Assembly (NCBI GenBank): GCA_022457065.1
Contig: JAJGBQ010000009.1
Coordinates: 372,001 to 436,000 of the forward strand
DNA from: Curvularia sp. ZM96
Lineage: Eukaryota; Ascomycota; Dothideomycetes; Pleosporales; Pleosporaceae
Reading direction: 5' to 3'
DNA length: 64,000 nucleotides
Shown piece after piece: positions 21,076 to 31,286 of this stretch. The position numbers and the translations under genes were made by a program. The stretch's first letter is position 1. The number at the start of each line of letters is the position of its first letter. Under the pieces are notes generated by a model. The model worked only from the letters and a program-made list of their open reading frames with translations, was not told the DNA's origin and did no database searches.

Positions 21076-22856
21076 TGTACTAAGTAAAGGGACGACGCCG
21101 CTGTCCAGCCTGGAGAAGTGTCACGGGCCAGACTCGAACCACGACTTTCCACGTCACGTGACCTTGCTTGCTAAGCGAAGTAGCCCCTGCCGGAACACCA
21201 AAGTTCCCCACAGGTAGACTAGACACGCAGTATCTGACTATTAGAGCAAATCAACTGTTACTTTGATTGATCCGACTCGTGCCTTTACACTGATCGTGTA
21301 CGACTGATATTCTATCTTGTAGTTGACTAGTGCGCAGACTTAACGCACCAAGAACCACATGAATGAGCGTATTGGCATTTCTCGGGCATAATATGGATTC
21401 AGTTCAGCACTGTAGTAGTTTAGACCAAGTCCAAGGGATGATGGCCTGTTGAGAAGATTGCAAGGATTTACGAAGTAGGCCTCGATCTCTCATCTAGCAT
21501 GCTATGCATATCAAACTGCGCTCCTGTGCCATCACCCACACTAACTTGATCCGTGTTCATGATTATAGTTACTACTAGAGGCGTCCTGGAGATTCTTGCA
21601 GGTTGTTTGAAGCGGCACAAGGTCTAGAAAGTCGTGACTGCCAGGATGCGACTTTGGCAAGGAAAGCGCGTGCCGATCTGGATGAACAGTCCCAGCGTGT
21701 GACGTTTCATTTAAGTGCTGACTCGGTACAGCCCTGCAAGCACTAGCCACTGTCAGTTAGCACCGGAGACAAGACTCTGTCACTGGCACCGGCACCGCAT
21801 GCGCGGACTCCGCGGACTCCGCGGATTGCGCATGCATTCGCGCCTGTGATGGAAGCGAACCAGGAGCAGTGCCCTGTCGTTGCGACGCCCACATCTCGTA
21901 ACGGGGGCCGGGGGCCGGGGGCCGGACGCAACATAGTGTGGGTCAGCATGGTACGATCAGGGGACGACCGTAAGCATTTTGGAGGATCATACGGCGCGGT
22001 AGGAGGCTCCACCACAGCGACCACGCCGCAACCATTAAGCGCTTGGTGGTAAGCAGCTTACACCTCAGCGAGCGGAGAGGTTTGCCGGCCCATCCAGCGA
22101 TAACGGCAGTGTCATACTACTCGACCGTAATATGTTAGTCTGCACAGATCATTCGCATAACCTCGCGTCTGTGAAGAACTCTAGAAGAGATGACAGTGGA
22201 CGATACACCGATCCATCGCTTCCGCTGATGGCGATAACAGGCTGCAAAGGCATGCAATCAGCCCTCTAACCGTGGGGCTGGGGAGGCTTGCGTGAACCTG
22301 CCCCTGCATACGCGACTGCCTGTGCAAGATCCCTGACCCTGAACGTAATCACCGTGCACCCTTGGATACGAAGTAAGTCGTCCTACGAGTCATTGCATGC
22401 CGGACCAGGCGGCATTGTCGCTTGCTGCCAACGTAATGCCGAGCGCCTAGCACGCGTCTCAGAAAGATCGTCGCATAGTGACGAATTCCTGCATACAGTA
22501 TACGAAGTAGAAAATGAGCAAAAGTTCTCGGCATGAATGGCGTCGTACGGTGCGGCCTCGAGGACCAACGCTAACACAGCGTGTTGAAAGCTTGCATCCG
22601 CTCTCTTGCGGCGCGGCTAACATGTGATCGTTAAACAATGGGTCCGTATCAGCCTGCCGCTGGCGCAAGCAGATATGTACACTCCGTAAGAAGCTTCACG
22701 CTTAGTACCCCTATTGGTAGGTCCCTTATCGTCTACAATGACGCCAAAGAGAAATCGACTGTTCGAAGCTCGGTAAACAGTATCGAGGCGCGTACTTTGC
22801 CCATTATTGAGCAGACATTGACTGAGCAAGGTCCTGCTCAACAATCACGTGACTAT
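21076..22856. other. Gene-poor stretch with GC-rich structured motifs
   Basis: No convincing gene is seen. At 21798-21833 three near-copies of GCGGACTCC are enclosed by GCATGCGC and GCGCATGC, which could form a hairpin. At 21903-21925 three GGGGGCC units give closely spaced G runs. Near 22850 a CACGTGACT string and GGATTGCGGCGCAG belong to the SINE-like family. Confidence 0.45.
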
Positions 22857-23150
22857 GACACAGTCGAAGGATTGCGGCGCAGTCTTGTTATGGCATGTCT
22901 TTGTAACTCAAAACAGAAAACGCATGCATGGTCTCAAAGGTCAAGCTTTCCCAAAGGAGCCAGAATTCGTAGTCAGGGATGTGTTTTCTATCTCTCTGAA
23001 ACTCAATCATAAGGAAGCCGCAAAGGTTCTATTAGAACCGCTAAAGCAGATTCTAATGAGATACAACCTCTTGTAAACGTGCATGATGCACCAAAACCAG
23101 TCACTGGCTATGGATTTAGTAAATGAAGATTCGATACCGAGTGAGACTAA
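22857..23150 (+). repeat. Arm of an inverted duplication (copy 2)
   Basis: This matches the minus strand of 7250-7545 over about 300 bp. A short frame (22849-23076) is open here and encodes HVFVTQNRKRM, then EFVVRDVFSISLKLNHKEAA. In the 7.3-kb copy the equivalent frame is shifted. The frame may be a relic of a transposon-borne or captured gene. Confidence 0.7.
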
Positions 23151-23225
23151 TGAAAAGGTTCAACACCAGGGTAATAAGGTCTTTTTCGATCTCTTCCACC
23201 TGGCAACAACGAGTAGCAGTGGTTG

Positions 23226-23503
23226 CACTCTCATGCACTTGCAGCTTCCGCTTTGCACACGCGGCTCAGTTGTCATCTCGCACGAGTCATCGATTCGCCC
23301 AGCATACGCTTGCTCAGAAGAGGGTTAGACTCCATAGATATCTCACTTTGATTGGTCCGAGTATTAGGGAGAAGATTGACTCATGGCATTGCTGACAAGA
23401 GCTAGCACTATTCAGGTAAGATCACCATTAAACGAGGGACGCTTAGCATGAGAGCAAAATCTATCTGCTTACAGAAACCGGAAGTTGCAGGTGCATGAGA
23501 GTG
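23226..23503 (+). mobile_element. MITE family 1, copy 2 (278 bp)
   Basis: The termini are CACTCTCATGCACTTGCAGC on the left and GGAAGTTGCAGGTGCATGAG, then AGTG, on the right. A TA follows the right end only; the left TA is lost. Its length equals that of copy 1, and its orientation is opposite. Confidence 0.85.
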
Positions 23504-25114
23504 TACTCCGCCGAGACCTATTATTCACTCAGCTTCACTCAGTTCCCACGCTTATGCAACACGCATGAAGATACACAAATATAACTGTGCTTGTTATAGT
23601 TCACAGCGAGCTAGAGATACAATGTATGAGAGCGTTTTGTCGTGTCGTTCTTGCCGTTAACAGGACTGAAGGCGTTTTTGTTCATGGGCGTTGTTGCGTA
23701 CATATAGCGAGCACCTTAGCTAGAGCTCAAGGATAGCTTGCCTAAGGATGTCGTATATTTTCTTCAAACGGGATTTGACACCCTGACTAGTCCAACAGGT
23801 AAGTTTGTGACCCACAGCTCCCGCTGGTGGCATATGCTTATAACGTACTCGTGATTGCACCTTCCATAATAATGACCCGATTGCATCCTAGGAAAAACTT
23901 CAGGATCTAGCGCAACCGGTTCCACTGAGGTTAAGACGTCTCCATCGTAGGGCGGCGCTTCCTCTGGCGTGGGCGCGTCAGACCGGTCAAACCGGTTTGG
24001 GTAATAATGTCTAACTGGATTAAATCGACACAGCACAATGACTATGCACATATCTAGAGACAAAGTTGAGGAGATCTACAAAAGAATTGTAAGTGGTCGC
24101 TAGGCGTTGTTGGTGGGAATCTAGAATGAAAAGCATATGCTGCGATGCGAGGCGATTCCATCGGTTTGACAGAGATCATCAGCTACTATCTATATACAAG
24201 ACTGTAGCTGACTGGTGGCTACAAAATTGTATACAGACCATCACCTCTGACTGAGCTCTGTCAGCTGCTTATTCTGTGTCTCATATCCTGTTTGTGACGC
24301 GCCTGCGAAGATGAGTGCATGAACTGGCCATATAACACAACTTGCTACTAGCAGCTTGCATCGTTTTTAGAGTCGTCTTCAGTATGCGACGCGACATCGA
24401 CACCAACACCGCAGACCAGGGTCGTATAGAGGACCCCAAGGTTCGTCATGGTAGCCACCCCAGTGCGTGGATGTGCCTATGACCGTCGACACAAGCACGT
24501 CGATACAGGCACTATCCTCGACTGTAGCTTTCGGAATGGCGCTCTGCTAGCCGCTGGTACCGATATTGAGATCATTCCAATGCCGTGTAGAATCCTGGAG
24601 GCAAAGATGCACTAGCGATAGAGTAATAAAAGATCGATCACGATATGTATCGCACTTTCCCTAGAGGTTTGGCGCACGATAGTTGGAATTGGCAGATGAG
24701 GCGAGGGTGATCTTCATAGTGCTGCGAGATGTATGATGTGACGTGCATGCCTCCACGACCGATATCCTGGTGTTCTGGAACTTGTCAGTAACTAATTTGG
24801 AAGCTTTAGGGAGAATTTTGCGACTCAAGCGAGCCAATTGACAGATTTTGTACACTAGGATGTCCGTCATAGAGGGATGTAGGTTAAAGGGTGACTGTGG
24901 CATCCCATCACGCTAGTTGCCCCGTCACACGGGGATAACCATTACGAGGCATACTCTTTTACTGGTCTGTTTAATTCTAATATACTTGGTCTTATTCTAT
25001 CCCACTATATGAGGCTATTCATAAGGCTATTCTATAACTAAAGTTAGCTGTCCTCAGTAAAAACACGCAGGAATAGGACTCTGTTGTGTGCTCGTGAGAT
25101 TGCCTCTCTCAACT
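23504..25114. other. No confident gene
   Basis: A minus-strand frame (23764-24051 from its ATG, about 95 codons) starts with a short hydrophobic stretch (MCIVIVLCRF) and continues open. A 55-codon plus-strand frame begins at 24448. Neither has a known domain, and I do not call them genes. The rest shows nothing I recognise. Confidence 0.4.
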
Positions 25115-26131
25115 TCATAGCTTAGACGAGTTAGTTGATAATTCGATATCCAGGGCCGCTTTAAGGCTGCCTTCAGTAAAAGGGTCTTCTGCCGCAGCTA
25201 GTAAAGCCCTGACTGCATGCGCTCTTCGATCCTCTGCTTCCATTCTTTTCCGGCTTTGATCTGCTGCGCTAGCAACATCTTCTTTAAGATCTAGTAGGGT
25301 GGGAGGTCGGTCGGCGCTTAACATATTGTAAAGATGGAGCCATTCTGGGCTGTGCATGACGTTGTGAGTTAAACATCCCTGCTCATGGTGTCTCGTTCCA
25401 CACCCCCATCCCCCTTCGAAGAGGACTGGAAACAAGGATTTATACACGTTCTCTGTGTCACTCGCGATACGCTCTGGATTGGCGTCTTCCCATAATGACC
25501 AGTCAACGAAAATAACGTCGGGCATTGACGCCGTCTGCCTGCCTGGATAGCGGAGCATGAAGTTCTCGCGGTTATAATCTGAACGAACCATAGTACACTT
25601 TTCATGTAGAAAAAAGCATGCTTTAATGACCTGATCAACCATATGGAAGGCCAGTTCCTCGGCAATGGGTAGCTGCTTTGCTTTGCTAGTCGAGTAGAGT
25701 TTCTCTAATGTCAGACCGGACGTGACAGGCTCCATACTATACCATGGCGTCTCCGACGCGCTGTAACTTAGTAGCCTAACAAAATTGTGGTGGACATGTT
25801 CTTCCATGCCAGACCAAATCTTCTCCATAGCCATAATATCCTTGATGATATAGCTAGCACCGGCTTTGATACCGGACGGACATAACGGGTTGCAAATCTT
25901 GACAGCCTGTACCTTTTCAAGGCCTCTTGTACTATCATAACTCGACTGATCACTTGCTAGACGAGACCGCTCAGCCAAAAAATCAGATCTAAGAAGCGCA
26001 TAAAAGACAATGCCAAAGAAGCCGATCCCAGCCGTATCTATAAGTTCGAAGCGGTCTTCCAATCTCTTCTCATGGGTATCCTGGTGGCTGTTCAGGGCAA
26101 AGACTGCACGATCCATTGCTGTAGCCCCCAT
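25115..26131 (-). CDS. Atypical protein-kinase-like protein
   Basis: A single exon of 338 aa begins at ATG 26131. A degenerate kinase fold is visible. It has a G-rich entry (IDTAGIGFFGIVFYALL), a beta-3 Lys in VQAVKICNP, a catalytic-loop equivalent RSDYNRENFML, and a metal-binding position FVDWSLWED. HRD is thus RSD and DFG is DWS, but the Lys, both Asp and the loop Asn remain at the expected spacing. It could still bind or transfer phosphate, or be a pseudokinase. The C-terminal 70 residues are charged and helical (DQSRKRMEAEDRRAHAVRAL). It lies about 0.6 kb downstream of the ABA3-type synthase gene and on the same strand. Co-location is seen; involvement in that pathway is only an inference. 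Confidence 0.65.
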   Translation of the reverse strand: MGATAMDRAVFALNSHQDTHEKRLEDRFELIDTAGIGFFGIVFYALLRSDFLAERSRLASDQSSYDSTRGLEKVQAVKICNPLCPSGIKAGASYIIKDIMAMEKIWSGMEEHVHHNFVRLLSYSASETPWYSMEPVTSGLTLEKLYSTSKAKQLPIAEELAFHMVDQVIKACFFLHEKCTMVRSDYNRENFMLRYPGRQTASMPDVIFVDWSLWEDANPERIASDTENVYKSLFPVLFEGGWGCGTRHHEQGCLTHNVMHSPEWLHLYNMLSADRPPTLLDLKEDVASAADQSRKRMEAEDRRAHAVRALLAAAEDPFTEGSLKAALDIELSTNSSKL

Positions 26132-26750
26132 TTTGAAAGCGTTACAATACCCACTTCAAATGTCCCATGTGCTAGTAAAGCGGAGAGATGCAACGCTTGC
26201 CAATACTATTATGTAGAACAATAGTGATAGCAGCTTACGGACGTAGTAGTAGTGTAACTTCGAAGTATCCAAACTCCAAACGACTTCAGAGAGTGGGAGA
26301 TAGGAAATTCGGGGCACAGTGGTTATAATAGGATATCGTTGAATTCAGCCATGTCATCTAGTCAGCTTCGCAGGTATGCCTACACCGTCAGCATAAGCGT
26401 CATACAAACAAGTCGTCACGTAAAATCGACAGTTTCAGATGCGTATTCGCTCGGACCAATAAACGTATGGAAGCGATAGCATATAACCCACGAAACAAAA
26501 CGGCTGGGCGGATTCCAGTCGACCTTCTGGAAAAAGGAGACCCAGAGACATTCACAAACACCAAAATATGCATGGCCACATCGAATGAAAGCCATAGTTC
26601 TCTTGGTTATGTTAAATAGAAAGCGGAGGACTATATAAGGATATGGATCAGAGAAGATAAATCGCACGCAGTCTCCGAGGTGTTTTGCTAACACAGCCCC
26701 TGTTAAATCCGAGCATTTTCTTCGTTCCTTATTTGGGACCCGAGCATTTC
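26132..26750. other. Spacer between kinase-like and synthase genes
   Basis: This holds the kinase-like gene's upstream region and the synthase gene's 3' flank. Frames here lack domains. Confidence 0.4.
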
Positions 26751-28075
26751 TCACGGTGCGACAGAAGATCTCCCTCGCTTCTCGCTTGTGCGAATGGTCT
26801 CTGCAGTCTCCGGAAAAGCTTCGGCCATGCGCTCGAGCACGCTTTCTGTATACTCCGCCCATTCCTGCTGACACCTAGCACAAAGGGAAACTCCGCCAAA
26901 AGTATGATCCTGTGGTGCACCATAGCTTTCCCGATATTCGCATTCAGAGCACAAGGTTTGGTCAGCTTTTTCCAGCATTGCCGCAAGGCCACTGAATAAC
27001 AATAACTCCTCTCGCGCAAGCACAAGGCGATACTGCTCGAAGCTCTGCTCTTTCATACCCTCCTGCTCATCAAGCCTATTCCATAGCTTGATGTTTCTCC
27101 GTGTCTGCGCGATGACATTCTTTGTGTCGGGTTTGCCTAGGGTAAGGCCATCCTCTACGAAGCGGTATCGTCGCATCATCATATGAATTGGGCCACCAAA
27201 CATGCGGATGAAGTTGATGACGCACTTCATCTCGGGCTTTCTCGCCCACGCTACGTCTAACGCCCAGAGTGCCTCGCGGCATTTGTGAAAGGCTAACACG
27301 CGCTTGTTTTCAGGGACATATGCAAATGTACTGTTGACCTCTCCCTCGGAACGGTGTTTAAAGTAGGCTACCGCGTCGTACATTGTGTTACCCATTTCAG
27401 CCATGATGTCAAATTGTTTGTTGGTGAACCAGATATGGTCAATGTCGTTACAAGCCAGAGCAGCACCAATGGTGAAGCGGGCGAGTGCATCAGTATCCCG
27501 CATGCGGAAGAATTGCCAAGGGCTCTTAGACAGGGCGTTGCTGTAACGACGGAATAGCATAGTGTTCGTCTGTTGGCTTGACTTTTGCGAAGACATCAAT
27601 ATAAAACAGCGGTACTCGCGGCACATCTCGGCACTGACAAAGAGAAAAGGTTAGCGAGGGAAAGTTTTGAAGGTCGAGAGTGCTTAAAATTGGAGACGCA
27701 CTGGCCTACTGTTTCGCCACATAATGTGTTCAGCACTTCATTCAGGCTGTAACCCAAAATCCTGTCATCGTTGACCACATCCATAAGGCTTCCGCGAAAT
27801 TCTGCGATGATACCTATGATGATAGTGCGCATGAAAGCAACATATCGCGGCCAGTTGGTGTATTCAGGGATGACACAGCGAGCGTATTCCCAAGCCGTCG
27901 CGAAAACCTCCTCTTTGGCCCCGAATGGAAGATCGACATCCTCCAGGTCATTCGCAATGTCAGGCGGGTAGTACCAGCGCTCGTTAACAACGAACTTTTC
28001 GTTAATTTCGTCATGAAAGTGTGGGTTTGGGCTTTGGCCATTCTTTGAAAAAGCGTTTTGGTTCCCTTGAGTCAT
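26751..28075 (-). CDS. ABA3-type sesquiterpene synthase (alpha-ionylideneethane synthase family)
   Basis: Two exons, 28075-27702 and 27633-26751, give 418 aa across a 68-bp intron (donor GTGCGT, acceptor TTGTCAG). The sequence follows the Botrytis BcABA3 family: WYYPPDIANDLE, CVIPEYTNWPRYVAFMRTII, then EFRGSLMDV in the first exon, and WFTNKQFDIMAEMGNTMYDA, FGGPIHMMMRRYRFVE and a Cys-containing end (LCSECEYRESYG, LCARCQQEW) in the second. BcABA3 cyclises farnesyl diphosphate to an ionylideneethane, the committed step of fungal abscisic acid synthesis, without canonical terpene-synthase DDxxD/NSE motifs. All conserved blocks seem intact here. Its product in this organism is unknown: ABA itself needs further P450s and a dehydrogenase, and only one P450 lies adjacent. 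The upstream side faces a divergently transcribed P450, with MITEs and SINE-like elements between. Confidence 0.87.
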
Positions 28076-28206
28076 GGTATGGTGGATAGGTTAGTCGTCT
28101 CAGCTAATGAGTGCTGCAACAACACTGCAGAAGACCAGTCACCTTTATATGAGGTTACAGATCTGCTAAGGCTGTTGTTTTGGCAGCACATAGTCCTGTT
28201 AGTGTA

Positions 28207-28441
28207 AACCCTCATGCACTTGCAGCTTCCACCTTGCGCACATAGACTAGTTGTCATCCCATGTGCGACACTAACCTGCCTGATATACGCCTGTCCGAAA
28301 GAGGTTAAACTAAGTAAATACTGTGTATTGATTGGCCTGAGCGTCTGTAAGAAAATTGACTCATTGCATCGCTGACAGACAAAGGCTTAGCATGGGATCA
28401 AAGGTCGCATGCTGACAGAAACCGAAAGCTGCATGAGAGTG
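28207..28441 (+). mobile_element. MITE family 1, copy 3 (internally shortened)
   Basis: The left end follows TA (28205-28206) and reads CCCTCATGCACTTGCAGCTT; the right end reads GAAAGCTGCATGAGAGTG. The copy is 235 bp, against 278 bp for the others, because of internal deletions. It lies in the synthase/P450 intergenic region, about 130 bp upstream of the synthase start codon. Confidence 0.8.
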
Positions 28442-28454
28442 AAAAATACTGATA

Positions 28455-28648
28455 CAGGGATTAGCGATTGCGGCTTCACCCTTACACGCAGCTGCGCAAC
28501 GATTTTAAATAGCCCCACCTTCCGTACATAGCTTAGCGCGAGCAGTCAGCTGCAGAGCAATCAACATGATTGGCCAATCTTCAGTTTCATGATGACGAAA
28601 CTTTTAGAATGCTGCTTGCAGGGGTGAAGCCGCAATCGCTAATCACTG
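28455..28648 (+). mobile_element. MITE family 2, complete copy (194 bp)
   Basis: Inverted repeats of about 28 bp bound it (left CAGGGATTAGCGATTGCGGC, right GCCGCAATCGCTAATCACTG). TA lies immediately outside on both sides (28453-28454 and 28649-28650). It is non-coding. The TA duplication and short length indicate a Tc1/mariner-related non-autonomous element. Confidence 0.9.
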
Positions 28649-28744
28649 TAGTTGTTCCTGACAGAACCTATCATTGTTCCTATACACTCGAAGCGCGGAA
28701 AGCTGAGTTTTGTTTGACCTTCTGTTACATTCCAAGAATGCTTA

Positions 28745-28803
28745 CGCTGTGTGTAGTATGCGATTCGAACACTAAGCAGTAATCTTTTCAACCGCGCCAC
28801 AGT
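28745..28803 (-). repeat. SINE-like element with intact B box
   Basis: On the minus strand an A-box-like GTGGCGCGGTTGAAAAG is followed by GTTCGAATCG, a near-perfect polymerase III B box, about 30 bases later. Family sequence continues beyond to a GTAAGCATTC motif. Confidence 0.6.
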
Positions 28804-29074
28804 TAGATAACTATGTAACGCACTAATGAGTCAACAGCGTTTTATCATAATGCATCATATATTGCATGTGTTATAAGATGAGGTTTAATTGGAGAGGGTA
28901 TTCATGACCCCAAGTTGACCCCGACTCTAACTGCTAGTGTTGCCTAGACCAGGACAATAACCACAACAAGTACTTCCACTCTAAGTAACTAAGAGGATGC
29001 TAAGAGCTTGATTTCTAACTGCATCCGGGAGGGAAATTCGAAGGTGTCACGACCGTTGAAAAGGCTTACATCCA

Positions 29075-29215
29075 AAATGCTTACACCTACAGACCAGTAA
29101 GCAGTCCGGAGAAAGTGGCTGCACCGCAATCCTTCTAACCGTGCCACAGTCACGTGATCTTGTCAGTGATCAGTATGTCTTGGCGCTACTTACAAACTCA
29201 GTAGGTCGAGATGGT
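29075..29215 (-). repeat. SINE-like element (minus strand)
   Basis: On the minus strand: GATCACGTGACTGTGGCACG, GTTAGAAGGATTGCGGTGCA, and a hairpin tail GGACTGCTTACTGGTCTGTA ending GTAAGCATTTTGG. The upstream part (AGCGCCAAGACATACTGATC) also matches the copies at 45.9 and 49.0 kb. Confidence 0.65.
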
Positions 29216-29393
29216 AAGCGGTCGTTTGAAGGGTGCAGGTAGCATACCTGCAATCATGCACGTTAACTACCGCGACTCAAAAGGCTGTTTGGAGTGAGCC
29301 AGAAATAGCTAGTTAGAAATACCTCGGTGTAAGGCTGAATCAGCTTCTTTGTTTTGCTTTGACATTCGGTACCTCAAACTGAATATCCTAAAG

Positions 29394-31286
29394 ATGCCTT
29401 CCAACCACAGTTTATTTCATATGGACTCGCTAGCCTATAACGACACTCTCGTCGACACGAAAATGCCGAAGTATAACAGTAGTCTCGCGTTCTTCTCAAC
29501 TGAAGGAAAGAGAATCAGTAGTCAACTAGTTGGCCTTCTTGTCCTCTTTTGGGTTACCTACATTGGTATGCGCTGCGTGTACAATTTGTTCTTTCATCCG
29601 CTTCGCAAGATTCCAGGCCCATGGATGGCCGCTATGACGCCTCTCCCTGACTTCTGGCATGATGCTGTAAAGGGAGGAAATTACATTTGGGAGATCCAAA
29701 AGATGCATAAGAAATATGGTACGTGGATGTATATATCGAAGATTTTTTATGAAACTCTCAACACTGATGGATTTGGCCAGGCCCTATCATACGCATCAAC
29801 CCGAATGAAGTCCACATCGATGATCCTTCATACTATCGGAACATCTATGTTGGCGGAACTCACAAGGTTGAAAAAGATCCCTCCACCGTTGCAGGATTTG
29901 GTGTCCCCGCTTCCGTAGCCGCAACTATACCCCATGCATTGCATCGCTCCCGACGCGGCTATATGAATCCCTACTTCTCGAAAAGGGCTATCACAGCTAT
30001 GGAGCCTCTTCTCCACGAGCGTATTACTGCTCTCCTGGGTCGGTTCAATGGCGCTCTTCGCGAGGACAAGAGAATCTCCCTTGACAAAGCTTTCTCCGCC
30101 ATGACAGCCGACATCATCACACAACGCTTTTTCGGCTACCACCACGACTACCTCAGCGTGCCCGACCTGGTATTCCCCATCCGGGAAGCTTTTCAGGGCG
30201 CATCAGAGATCTTCCACTGGACTCGCTTCGTACCACGGGCCATCAAATACCTAAAGATGTTGCCTCTTTCTGTCATCCGTTTGATCTTTCCACCCGTTGC
30301 TGCTTTGCTGGAACTGCAAAAAGAAATTGAGGACAAGATCGTCGAGGCGCGTGAAACCAAGGATGAGGGGAAGCAGAAATCTGTTATCATGCAAGCATTA
30401 CATGATGAGTCGATTCCGAAGTCGGAGCGTACGATGCAACGCCTATTAGATGAAGGTCAGGTAATTGTGTTCGCCGGAACTGAAACCTCGTCGCGCGCCC
30501 TCTCTGTCGGAATGTTCTATCTTCTGTCTGATAAGTCGCTGATCAGAAAATTACGCGCTGAACTATCACAAGTCGCTCATATTCCTGACGTGGAGTTGAC
30601 GGCTGCGAACCTTGAGCCTCTGCCCTACCTCGTCAGTATTCCTTCCTCTAGGCTTCTCCAAGATTCAATGGACCTACTGACATAGGCTATAGACGGGTGT
30701 GGTAAAAGAGTCAATTCGACTTTCATACGGCCCACTTACCCGCCTCCCCCGTGTTTTCGTCGACGAAACACTGCAGTACGGCAAGTACTCAATCCCTCCG
30801 GGTGTAAAGTTCCCAAGGTCTTGTTCAGCACGTATATACTGAAACATTCAAGACGCCCGTGAGCCAATCCACGTACTTCGTGCACAACAACCCAGAGATA
30901 TTCGCAAACCCCCTCAAATTCTCGCCAGAGCGCTGGATTGAGGCTGCAGAGCAGGGAATCCCTCTTAACAACTGGCTGACAAGCTTCACTAAAGGCTCGC
31001 GTCAGTGCTTGGGCATTGGGTATGTGACGCTGTGTTAATACTAGCTTCCCTTGTGCTTAATGCAGACGGCTGACGTATTATGTGTAGATTAGCACATTCG
31101 GAGATGTATCTCACGTTCGCTCGTGTGATTCGCAACTTTGATATGGAGCTTAGAAACACGACGGCGGATGACGTTTCGATCAATAGCGTGTTTATTATGG
31201 GACAGCCTAAAACGAATAAGAAAAGGGGCCCAGGTCAGGGTGAGGTTGAAGTCATGATCACTCAAAAGCTCGAGGGTTCGTGTTAG
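29394..31286 (+). CDS. Cytochrome P450 monooxygenase divergent from the ABA3-type synthase
   Basis: Five exons join in frame to 550 aa: 29394-29718, 29781-30631, 30693-30803, 30853-31019 and 31088-31286. Introns are 49-68 bp. A membrane anchor (QLVGLLVLFWVTYIGMRCVY) precedes the Pro-rich hinge FHPLRKIPGPW. Landmarks are the I-helix AGTETSS, K-helix KESIR, the PERW motif FSPERWIE, and the heme loop FTKGSRQCLGIG with Cys near residue 480. The loop is split after the heme Cys by the last intron. Overall style (KIPGPW hinge, RINPNEVHIDDPSYY) is that of fungal class II, trichodiene-oxygenase-like P450s. It probably oxidises a hydrophobic scaffold in the ER. The neighbouring cyclase makes a terpene oxidation role plausible but unproven. 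Start choice is uncertain, with later ATGs at residues 10 and 24. The donor GTCAGT of intron 2 is non-consensus. Confidence 0.9.

Noticed and set aside
21125..21200. tRNA-like T loop (GGTTCGAGTCTGG on the minus strand)
   Set aside because: The T stem does not pair and no acceptor stem can be drawn. It may be part of a decayed SINE-like copy.
22638..23012. 124-codon plus-strand frame as a gene
   Set aside because: It runs through a SINE-like fragment and the inverted duplication, and the duplicated copy does not keep the frame.
24448..24615. Small 55-codon Cys-containing frame as a secreted effector
   Set aside because: No signal peptide, no spliced upstream exon, and its length is compatible with chance.
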